Origin: Bradyrhizobium sp.
GTDB lineage: Bacteria > Pseudomonadota > Alphaproteobacteria > Rhizobiales > Xanthobacteraceae
Assembly (NCBI RefSeq): GCF_004799405.1
Contig: NZ_SSMW01000073.1
Location: forward strand, 1-62,556
Direction: 5' to 3'
DNA length: 62,556 nucleotides
The notes beneath the pieces are model-generated. The model was not told the origin of the DNA. It worked only from the letters and a program-made list of their open reading frames with translations, and made no database searches. Position 1 is the first letter of the stretch, and every line of letters begins with the position of its first letter. Positions 56,201 to 62,556 of this stretch are shown here, piece after piece. Made by a program: the position numbers and the translations under genes.

Positions 56201-56718
56201 GGGCATTTGCATTCGGGATTCGCGAGGGCTCACCGAAACAGCTCGCTTGCGGCTACCCCCCACCCCAACCCTCCCCCACAAGGGGGGAGGGAGCCGGGCA
56301 TTCATCGCGTGCTCAAGAATTCGAGCGCGCCTGTCGAAGGTCGAAAATGACTGTCGCGGGCTGTGAAGGTCTATCGCTCCCTCCCCCCTTGTGGGGGAGG
56401 GTTGGGGAGAGGGGTGGCGGCATCGGGACTGTCGCGCGGAGCTACTCGCCGCTTGACTCTCTCGCACTTCTGATTCGACTCCGCGATCCCGCAGACCTTA
56501 AGGAATTCGCCCGAAAACACCGGCTTGTCGGCCCGCGCCAAACTTGATCTAGTGCCGCGACACAGGCATCAACGCGAGATGTTGCGGTGAACGTAACAGG
56601 AGTGGGGTCGAGTCAGCGATTCGGGCGCGATTCGTTCCGTAACCGTTCTTAAAGCTAAGCCGCGACCTTGCAGGCGTCGCATTGTGAAACAGTTCCGACG
56701 CAGAAACCCCCGAAAAAC
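56201..56718. other. 518-bp gap: palindrome D and helicase leader
   Basis: It has the nested palindrome (56263-56407), then about 300 bases with no gene. A TTG start at 56668 could extend the helicase by 17 residues, but that stretch lacks family conservation. No promoter was fixed. Confidence 0.5.
56263..56407. repeat. Nested palindrome D (32-bp exact arms)
   Basis: Arms 56263-56294 (CCCCAACCCTCCCCCACAAG, GGGGGAGGGAGC) and 56376-56407 are exact complements. Each arm folds as CCCTCCCCC/GGGGGGAGGG-type hairpin around CACAAG. The centre (81 bp) is unrelated. It shares the CTCCCC...CACAAGGGG arm with palindrome B. Confidence 0.9.
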
Positions 56719-59700
56719 ATGGCTTTCTCCTCTATGTCCACGTTCGCCAATGAACGGGCTCCCGGCAGCGGCGTCACCGCGGTGCTCGGGCCCACCAACA
56801 CCGGCAAGACTCATCTCGCCATCGAGCGGATGCTGGCGCATTCCTCGGGCGTGATCGGCCTGCCGCTGCGGCTGTTGGCGCGCGAGGTCTACAACAAGAT
56901 CGCCGACCGCGTTGGCGTCGATGCCGTCGCGCTGATCACCGGCGAAGAAAAGATCAAGCCGCCGAAGGCGCGGTTCTGGGTCTCGACCGTGGAGGCGATG
57001 CCCAGGGATCTCGACGTGTCGTTTCTGGCGGTCGATGAAATCCAGATCGCCGCCGATCTCGAACGCGGCCATGTCTTCACCGACCGCATCCTGCACCGGC
57101 GCGGCCGCGACGAGACGCTGCTGCTCGGTGCCGCCACCATGCGGCCGATCATCGAGCGGCTGTTGCCCGGCGCTTCCATCGTCACGCGACCGAGGCTGTC
57201 GCAACTCGAATTTGCCGGCGACCGCAAGATCACCCGCCAGCCGCGGCGCACCGCGATCGTGGCGTTTTCGGCCGATGAGGTCTACGCCATCGCCGAATTG
57301 ATCAGACGCCAGCATGGCGGTGCCGCCGTGGTGCTGGGATCGCTCAGCCCGCGCACCCGCAACGCGCAGGTGGCGATGTTCCAGTCCGGCGACGTGGATT
57401 ATCTCGCGGCCACCGATGCGGTCGGCATGGGCCTCAACCTCGACGTCGACCATGTCGCGTTCGCCTCCGACCGCAAATATGACGGCTATCAGTTCCGCCG
57501 GCTCAACCCGTCCGAATTCGCCCAGATCGCCGGGCGCGCCGGCCGCGCCACCCGCGACGGCACCTTCGGCACCACCGGGCGCTGCGCGCCGTTCGAGCCG
57601 GAACTGGTCAATGCGCTGCAGAACCACACCTTCGAGAGTGTGAAGGTCTTGCAATGGCGCAATTCCAAGCTGGATTTCTCCTCGCTGGGCGCGCTGCAGG
57701 TGTCGCTGGCGCAGGCGCCGTCGCACGAGGCGCTGACCCGCGCGCCGATCGCCGAAGACCTGCGCGTGCTCGATCACGCCGCCCGCGACGCCGATGTGCG
57801 CGACATGGCGCATGGCGCGGCCGCCGTGGAGCGGCTGTGGGACGCCTGCCAGATTCCGGACTACCGCAAGATCGCCCCCGCCGCCCATGCCGAACTGGTC
57901 ACCACGCTGTTCGGCTTCCTGATGAACAAGGGACGCATCCCCGACGCCTGGTTTGCCGCCCAGATCGACCAGGCCGATCGCACCGACGGCGATATCGACA
58001 CGCTGTCGAGCCGGATCGCGCATATCCGGACCTGGACCTTCGTCGCCAATCGCCCGGACTGGCTGGCGGACCCCGAGCACTGGCAGGCAATCGCGCGCGA
58101 CATTGAAAATAAATTGTCGGATGCGCTGCATGAACGGCTCACGGAGCGTTTCGTTGATCGCCGTACCAGTGTATTGATGCGCCGCCTGCGGGAAAACACC
58201 ATGTTGAATACGGAAATCGGCAAGACCGGCGAAGTGACTGTCGAGGGCCATGTGATCGGCCGCCTCGACGGCTTTACCTTCGCGCCCGAGGCGGCCGAAG
58301 CCGGCTCCGATGCCAAGGCCCTGCAGGCGACCGCGCAAAAGGCGCTGGCCGGCGAGATCGACGCCCGCGCCGAGAAACTGGCCGCCGCCCCCGACGACCA
58401 GTTCGTGCTGACCTCCGACGGCACCATCCGCTGGACCGGCGACGCGGTGGCCAAACTGGTGGCGGCCGACGAGGCGCTGCATCCGCGGCTGCGCATCATT
58501 TCCGACGAGCGGCTGACCGGCGCGCCGCGCGAAGCGGTGCAAACGCGGCTCGAGCTGTGGCTGAAGACGCATATCGAAAAGTTGCTGGGGCCGCTGTTCG
58601 ACCTCGCCAAGGCCGAGGACATCACCGGGATCGCGCGCGGCATCGCGTTTCAACTGATCGAGGCGCTCGGCGTGCTGGAGCGATCGAAGATCGCGGCGGA
58701 GATGAAGGATCTCGACCAGCCGTCGCGGGCGAGTTTGCGCAAATACGGCGTGCGGTTCGGGGCCTATCATATCTACGTGCCGGCGCTGCTGAAGCCGGCG
58801 GCGCGCGCGCTGGCCGCGTTGCTGTGGGCGCAAAAGCAGGACAATGTCGACATGGCGGCGCTGTCGGGCGCGCAGCACCTGGCTGGCTCGGGCCGCACCT
58901 CGTTTCCGGTCGACAGGCTGCTCGACCGCGACGCCTATCGCATGCTCGGCTACCGGCAATGCGGCGAGCGCGCGGTGCGGGTCGATATCCTGGAGCGGCT
59001 GGCCGATCTCATTCGTCCCGCCCTGTCGTGGCGCGAAGCCTCGCCCGTCACTAAACCCGCAGGCGCGTTCGATGGCCGTGGTTTTGTCGTCACCCAGGCG
59101 ATGACCTCGCTGACCGGCTCCGCCGGCGAGGACTTTGCCTCGATCCTGCGCGCGCTGGGCTATCGCATGGAGAAGCGGACACCGCTGCCGCCGAAACCGG
59201 CGGTGGTTGAAGCGCCGGCTGCAGAGACCGTTGCGGAAGCCGTGACCGAGACATCTGTTGAAACGCCGCCGGTTGAAACCACTGCGGAGGCGGTTTCCGC
59301 AGAGGCTGTGTCCGAAGCGCCGGCCCATGCCACCGCAGCGGCGGCGCGCGAAGAGGAGCCGGCCAAGGTCGAGGCGCAGCCCGAGCCGGTTGAAGCTCAG
59401 CCCGCGCCCGATGCCGTGGAGGAAACGCCGTCCGTTGAAGTGCCACAGCAACAGCCCGTCGTTGAAGCCACGACGGAGACGGCTGTCACCGGCGATGCCG
59501 CAGCGGCGGAAGCCGTTGCTGAAACGCCGACGACGCCCGAAACGCCGGCGATGCCTGAACTCATTGAAGTCTGGCGGCCCGGCGGCCGGTCGGAAGAGCG
59601 CCGGCCGCGTCACGATCGCAACCGACATCGCCATCACGATCGCGCCAAGACTCTACAGGAAGGTGCTCCGCAGGAAGGCGTTGCGCAGGAAGGTGCAGCA

Positions 59701-60153
59701 GCAGCCAGTCCGGGCGAAGCCGCCGATGGAGCCAGACGCGAGCGGCATGGACGCGGACGGCGCGAACGCAACAAGGATTTCCGCAAACCCCGCACCGACG
59801 CGCCGGTCGAAGCCGGCGCCGCTGCGGCGCCAAACGAGGGCGCGCCGGTCCGCGAAGACAAACGCGAAGACAGAGGCGGCCGTCCGCCGCGCGAGCGCTT
59901 TCAGGGCAAGGGCAAGGACGCCAAGGGACGCGACCACCGGGACAACAGGGACAAGGGCAAATTCGGTGGCGGGCGCGACAAGGGCGGCCGCGACAAAGGC
60001 GACCGTGACAGCCGCTCGGGCGGTCCGTCGCACCGGCAATATGCCTCGAGCGCGCCGCCGCGCGAACGCGAGCGCCCGATCGATCCCAATTCGCCGTTCG
60101 CCAAGCTGGCGGCGCTGAAGGAACAGCTCACCGCCAACCGCAAGGATCGCTAA
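56719..60153 (+). CDS. SUV3-like ATP-dependent RNA helicase with disordered tail
   Basis: 1144 residues from the ATG at 56719. The N-terminal helicase is close to mitochondrial SUV3: Walker A AVLGPTNTGKTHLAIERM, LPLRLLAREVYNKIADR, STVEAMPRDLDVSFLAVDEI with DEIQ box, and motif VI SEFAQIAGRAGRATRDGTFG. A central region (about 330-850) follows the SUV3 family. From about residue 830 to the end the chain is low-complexity: Ala/Glu/Pro/Val repeats, then Arg/Gly/Asp/Lys (GRGRRERN, GRDKGGRDKGDRDSRSGG), probably RNA binding. It lies 21 bases before an S4 protein on the same strand. Confidence 0.93.
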   Translation: MAFSSMSTFANERAPGSGVTAVLGPTNTGKTHLAIERMLAHSSGVIGLPLRLLAREVYNKIADRVGVDAVALITGEEKIKPPKARFWVSTVEAMPRDLDVSFLAVDEIQIAADLERGHVFTDRILHRRGRDETLLLGAATMRPIIERLLPGASIVTRPRLSQLEFAGDRKITRQPRRTAIVAFSADEVYAIAELIRRQHGGAAVVLGSLSPRTRNAQVAMFQSGDVDYLAATDAVGMGLNLDVDHVAFASDRKYDGYQFRRLNPSEFAQIAGRAGRATRDGTFGTTGRCAPFEPELVNALQNHTFESVKVLQWRNSKLDFSSLGALQVSLAQAPSHEALTRAPIAEDLRVLDHAARDADVRDMAHGAAAVERLWDACQIPDYRKIAPAAHAELVTTLFGFLMNKGRIPDAWFAAQIDQADRTDGDIDTLSSRIAHIRTWTFVANRPDWLADPEHWQAIARDIENKLSDALHERLTERFVDRRTSVLMRRLRENTMLNTEIGKTGEVTVEGHVIGRLDGFTFAPEAAEAGSDAKALQATAQKALAGEIDARAEKLAAAPDDQFVLTSDGTIRWTGDAVAKLVAADEALHPRLRIISDERLTGAPREAVQTRLELWLKTHIEKLLGPLFDLAKAEDITGIARGIAFQLIEALGVLERSKIAAEMKDLDQPSRASLRKYGVRFGAYHIYVPALLKPAARALAALLWAQKQDNVDMAALSGAQHLAGSGRTSFPVDRLLDRDAYRMLGYRQCGERAVRVDILERLADLIRPALSWREASPVTKPAGAFDGRGFVVTQAMTSLTGSAGEDFASILRALGYRMEKRTPLPPKPAVVEAPAAETVAEAVTETSVETPPVETTAEAVSAEAVSEAPAHATAAAAREEEPAKVEAQPEPVEAQPAPDAVEETPSVEVPQQQPVVEATTETAVTGDAAAAEAVAETPTTPETPAMPELIEVWRPGGRSEERRPRHDRNRHRHHDRAKTLQEGAPQEGVAQEGAAAASPGEAADGARRERHGRGRRERNKDFRKPRTDAPVEAGAAAAPNEGAPVREDKREDRGGRPPRERFQGKGKDAKGRDHRDNRDKGKFGGGRDKGGRDKGDRDSRSGGPSHRQYASSAPPRERERPIDPNSPFAKLAALKEQLTANRKDR

Positions 60154-60174
60154 TCCTCCCCGAAGTGGTGTTAT

Positions 60175-60444
60175 TTGGAGCGCCAGCGTCTCGACAAATG
60201 GCTGTGGCATGCGCGGGTGGTCAAGGCCCGCGCCAGCGCCGCTGCACTGGTCGAGGCCGGTCATGTCCGCATCAACGGCGTGCGCGAAAAGGCGCCCGGT
60301 CATTCGGTCAAGGCCGGCGACGTGCTGACGATCGGGCTCGACCGCACCGTGCGGGTCCTCAAAGTGGTCGGATTCGCCGAGCGCCGCGGCGACGCCTCGG
60401 CCGCGCGCGTGCTCTACCACGATTTGCAAGGCAGGCCGGAATAA
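60175..60444 (+). CDS. S4 RNA-binding domain protein (HslR-like)
   Basis: 89 residues from a TTG at 60175 (ERQRLDKWLWHARVVKARAS). The S4 fold is plain: AAALVEAGHVRINGVREKAP, GHSVKAGDVLTIGLDRTVRV, then RGDASAARVLY. HslR (Hsp15) in E. coli binds free 50S subunits carrying nascent chains under heat shock. It is 21 bases after the SUV3-like helicase, so both probably act in RNA quality control under the same transcript. No ATG is available closer. Confidence 0.88.
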   Translation: MERQRLDKWLWHARVVKARASAAALVEAGHVRINGVREKAPGHSVKAGDVLTIGLDRTVRVLKVVGFAERRGDASAARVLYHDLQGRPE

Positions 60445-60591
60445 CTATCTAAGCGGTTGGATCAGGCAGCATAGAACCGCTTGAAAACGGCCTTCGGGAC
60501 CGCAGCGCTTCCCTTGCGGCAGCGGGGTTCCTGCGCTACGCAAACCACACAAAATTGACCCGTTTCGGAGCCACCCTTTCCGGAGTTTTGG

Positions 60592-60930
60592 ATGACTTAC
60601 GTCGTCACTGAAGCCTGCATCAAATGCAAATATACCGATTGCGTTGAAGTCTGCCCCGTGGACTGCTTCTACGAAGGCGAGAACATGCTGGTCATCCATC
60701 CCGACGAATGCATCGACTGCGGCGTGTGCGAGCCCGAATGCCCCGCCGACGCCATCAAGCCGGATACCGAGCCCGGCATGGAAAAATGGCTCGAAGTGAA
60801 CACCGAATACGCCAAGAACTGGCCGAACATTACCCAGAAAAAGGAATCCCCGGCCGACGCCAAGGATTTCGAGGGGAAGGAAGGCAAATTCGATTTATAT
60901 TTTTCGCCCAAGCCCGGCGAAGGCGACTGA
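60592..60930 (+). CDS. fdxA: 7Fe ferredoxin FdxA
   Basis: 112-residue ferredoxin of the [3Fe-4S][4Fe-4S] class. The N-terminal [20 protein letters not shown] and the second [20 protein letters not shown] supply the Cys ligands. The long C-terminal helix part ([20 protein letters not shown]) is standard for the alphaproteobacterial FdxA, which transfers electrons to redox enzymes. The ATG has GGAG 8 bases upstream. It precedes carD with a 252-bp gap, a common pairing in this group. Confidence 0.95.
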   Translation: MTYVVTEACIKCKYTDCVEVCPVDCFYEGENMLVIHPDECIDCGVCEPECPADAIKPDTEPGMEKWLEVNTEYAKNWPNITQKKESPADAKDFEGKEGKFDLYFSPKPGEGD

Positions 60931-61056
60931 CCGGATCGGGCGTTTTTCAGGCTGAAACGCCGATGCCGTTTTGCTCCGGTCGCACGAGGAGGCTTAACCC
61001 TAATCCCGGGATATCGCCGAAACCGCCGGTAAATCCCCCGGATTGGCCCTAAATCA

Positions 61057-61092
61057 TTGATTTTTGCGGAAAATGTGCTATATTAGGCACAT
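61057..61092 (+). promoter_or_regulatory. carD promoter with overlapping palindrome
   Basis: TTGATT (61057-61062) and TATATT (61079-61084) are spaced by 16 bases and form a fair sigma70 promoter. The -10 element is enclosed by an inverted repeat ATGTGC-TATATTAG-GCACAT (61073-61092), where a dimeric repressor could bind. Transcription would start near 61092, giving a 5' leader of about 90 bases before the GTG of carD. Confidence 0.55.
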
Positions 61093-61182
61093 TACCAAGC
61101 CGAATCCGGCCAGCGTTTCTTTTGGCCTTCAGGGTTCCCGTGAAAACATCAAACAGGGGCGTGGCAGTTCCGCGCGCAGGCT

Positions 61183-62139
61183 GTGTCACAGAAAACGCGT
61201 AAAAAGAGTGCTTCCAAGGGTTCCAAAAAAGCCGCTGCGGCCAGCCGCAGTGCAACCAAAAGCCGTGCCCGGGCTTCTCTCAAGGACCCCCGGAAAGCCG
61301 CCAAGGCCTCGGCGGCCAAATCCTCAAAAAACAAAAGAAGCGCAATGCCAAACAAGACTGCGAAAACTGCCGCGAAAGCGACCGGTTCGAAAGCCCCTGC
61401 TTCGAAGGTTGCCGCCAAGACCTCTGCAAAGACTGCTCCGAAAACGCTCGCCAAACCGGGTGCGCACAAGCCTGCCGTCGCCGGCAAGCCGGCCGCCAAG
61501 CCCGCAGCCGCTGCCCCGCGCATCGAGGAACCGAAGAAGGTTCTGACCCAGCGTCAGGGCTTCAAGACCAACGAATTCGTGGTCTATCCCGCCCATGGCG
61601 TCGGCCAGATCCTGGCGATCGAAGACCAGGAGATCGCGGGCGCCAGGCTCGAGCTGTTCGTGATCAATTTCATGAAGGACAAGATGACGCTGCGGGTGCC
61701 GACCGCCAAGGTCGCCAATGTCGGCATGCGCAAGCTGTCGGAGCCGGCGCTGGTCAAGCGGGCGCTGGAAACCCTGAAGGGCCGCGCCCGCGTCAAGCGC
61801 ACGATGTGGTCGCGCCGGGCGCAGGAATATGAAGCCAAGATCAATTCCGGAGACATCGTCGCCATCGCCGAAGTGGTGCGCGATCTCTATCGCTCGGAAT
61901 CGCAGCCCGAACAGTCCTACAGCGAACGCCAGCTCTATGAAGCAGCACTCGATCGGCTGTCGCGGGAAATCGCCGTCGTGCAGCACGTGACGGAAACCGA
62001 GGCGGTCAAGGAAATCGAAGGCCAGCTCGCCAAGAGCCCGCGCCGCGGCGCCAAGACCGAGACCGAAGCCGGAGCCGACGGTGAGGCGGAAGCCGATGCC
62101 GATGGCGACGATGCCGCGGTAGCCGATGAAGCCGCCTAA
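61183..62139 (+). CDS. CarD family transcriptional regulator with histone-H1-like N-terminus
   Basis: 318 residues. The first 110 residues are Lys/Ala/Ser-rich (SQKTRKKSASKGSKKAAAAS and PNKTAKTAAKATGSKAPASK) and resemble a histone H1 tail. The CarD_CdnL/TRCF domain begins near residue 125: FKTNEFVVYPAHGVGQILAI, then RLELFVINFMKDKMTLRVPT, followed by the C-terminal helical half. CarD proteins bind RNA polymerase beta and stabilise the open complex. The start is the GTG at 61183; an ATG at 61345 (MPNKTAK) is an alternative that would cut the H1-like region in half. It ends in an acidic Glu/Asp/Ala tail. Confidence 0.88.
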   Translation: MSQKTRKKSASKGSKKAAAASRSATKSRARASLKDPRKAAKASAAKSSKNKRSAMPNKTAKTAAKATGSKAPASKVAAKTSAKTAPKTLAKPGAHKPAVAGKPAAKPAAAAPRIEEPKKVLTQRQGFKTNEFVVYPAHGVGQILAIEDQEIAGARLELFVINFMKDKMTLRVPTAKVANVGMRKLSEPALVKRALETLKGRARVKRTMWSRRAQEYEAKINSGDIVAIAEVVRDLYRSESQPEQSYSERQLYEAALDRLSREIAVVQHVTETEAVKEIEGQLAKSPRRGAKTETEAGADGEAEADADGDDAAVADEAA

Positions 62140-62170
62140 GCGGGTTCGACCAGGTTTCAGGACAATCAAG

Positions 62171-62200
62171 AGCCCGGTCGATCAGACCGGGCTTTTTGTT
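62171..62200 (+). terminator. Rho-independent terminator after carD
   Basis: A 9-bp perfect stem AGCCCGGTC (62171-62179) and GACCGGGCT (62185-62193) with a GATCA loop, then TTTTGTTT. It is 31 bases after the carD stop. Confidence 0.9.
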
Positions 62201-62250
62201 TGCGGACGTCGCCCGTGATTTAGCGTCTGGTGGTTTAGCGAAATCTATCA

Positions 62251-62380
62251 GCGCGTCGTCCCCGCGAAGGCGGGGACCCATACCGCGTGATTTCTCGTTT
62301 TGATGGGGTGGTCGATACCTCATCTCACCACCGGCGACGGTGGCTATGGGTTCCGGCCCGGAGGCCGGGACCGACGATGG
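62251..62380. repeat. Paired-hairpin repeat between carD and the last gene
   Basis: The left hairpin GTCCCCGCGAAGGCGGGGAC and the right hairpin GGTTCCGGCCCGGAGGCCGG, together with CGTCGT/ACGACG-type flanks, resemble those at 7.46 and 45.85 kb. It lies between convergent genes. Confidence 0.6.
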
Positions 62381-62396
62381 AGGTGAGCCCGCCGCG

Positions 62397-62556
62397 TCAA
62401 TCCACCACGATTTTGACGCGGTCGCGCGCTTTTACTTGGGCATGCGCATCCAGCCCGTTGAGGACACGAAAGCGCTCGGTCGGGCGATCGACGCCGGCCA
62501 TGCGGTGCGACAGCGATTCCACGGTGTCGCCGGGCTGCACCGTGATGACCTTGATG
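62397..62556 (-). CDS. C-terminal end of a probable M48-family metalloprotease (LysM-like tail), cut by window end
   Basis: The final 52 residues of a minus-strand gene: IKVITVQPGDTVESLSHRMA, then GVDRPTERFRVLNGLDAHAQ, ending VKARDRVKIVVD. The GDTVESLSHRM pattern is LysM-like. From memory, this stretch is the tail of the M48 peptidase (YggG/BepA-like) common in Bradyrhizobium, but the catalytic HExxH is outside the window, so the family call rests on the tail alone. It is convergent with carD. Confidence 0.5.
   Translation of the reverse strand, partial: IKVITVQPGDTVESLSHRMAGVDRPTERFRVLNGLDAHAQVKARDRVKIVVD

Noticed and set aside
56569..59637. Minus-strand open frame of about 1000 codons opposite the helicase gene
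   Set aside because: The plus strand carries an unmistakable SUV3-like helicase; the antisense translation has only Arg/Gly/Asp-rich text.
60451..60482. AAGCGGTT/AACCGCTT hairpin between the S4 gene and fdxA as a terminator
   Set aside because: The 16-base loop and lack of T residues after the stem make it weak; it may be chance.

Overview
This is a chromosomal window of high GC content from an alphaproteobacterium, most likely Bradyrhizobium, Rhodopseudomonas or a close relative (Nitrobacteraceae). The case rests on lineage markers (GcrA, the PhaR repressor beside phaA-phaB, a CarD-family regulator after 7Fe ferredoxin, a DUF4167 protein with a poly-Asn tract, aerobic cobaltochelatase CobS/CobT, PtsP next to prfA-prmC) and on many short intergenic palindromes. 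The assignment is from memory of these families, not from a search. No rRNA, tRNA, CRISPR array or transposase was seen.

Layout. 1-5.6 kb: end of a caspase-like protein, a DUF1345 membrane protein with a farnesyl-diphosphate-synthase-like enzyme, the transglycosylase MtgA, and ribosomal protein L32. 5.7-10.6 kb: a GGDEF/EAL protein and polyhydroxybutyrate metabolism (phaR divergent from phaA-phaB). 10.6-14.5 kb: an EamA exporter, a cupin, glyoxalase II, a methyltransferase and DUF4167. 15-23.3 kb: prmC/prfA/ptsP and lysC on the minus strand, then a PH-domain protein, ubiG and a second EamA transporter. 23.4-28.4 kb: the comF-grxC-nitrilase-DUF1178 cluster, gcrA, a BioC-like methyltransferase and a Nudix hydrolase. 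28.5-39.5 kb: a TadG-like protein, argJ, a parvulin, secA, an L,D-transpeptidase lipoprotein, accA, and xerD with a 48-residue membrane protein. 39.6-51.5 kb: aroK-aroB-CNNM, bolA, a DnaJ-like protein, DedA, cobS-cobT with a Tat-exported phytase-like protein, an old-yellow-enzyme and aroQ. 54.7-62.5 kb: rpmB, DUF3108, a SUV3-like helicase with an S4 protein, fdxA, carD and the tail of what looks like an M48 peptidase.

The clearest accessory segment is about 52.0-54.6 kb. It is visibly lower in GC than its surroundings and carries a three-gene minus-strand cluster: a TcmP-like protein (three-Cys-motif partner) broken by a one-base frameshift, a DUF5131 (phage Gp37/Gp68) protein with a CX6CX2C cluster, and a small two-helix membrane protein. 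This is the best candidate here for a poorly characterised system.

A second theme is repeated intergenic architecture. Four nested palindromes of about 140-210 bp (27.7, 49.0, 50.4 and 56.3 kb) have near-perfect outer arms that are themselves hairpins. Several shorter paired hairpins also occur, one 100-bp repeat supplies the stop codons of two convergent genes, and there is a 350-bp block after 50.6 kb. A possible structured RNA ending in seven T residues lies at 14.84-15.0 kb.
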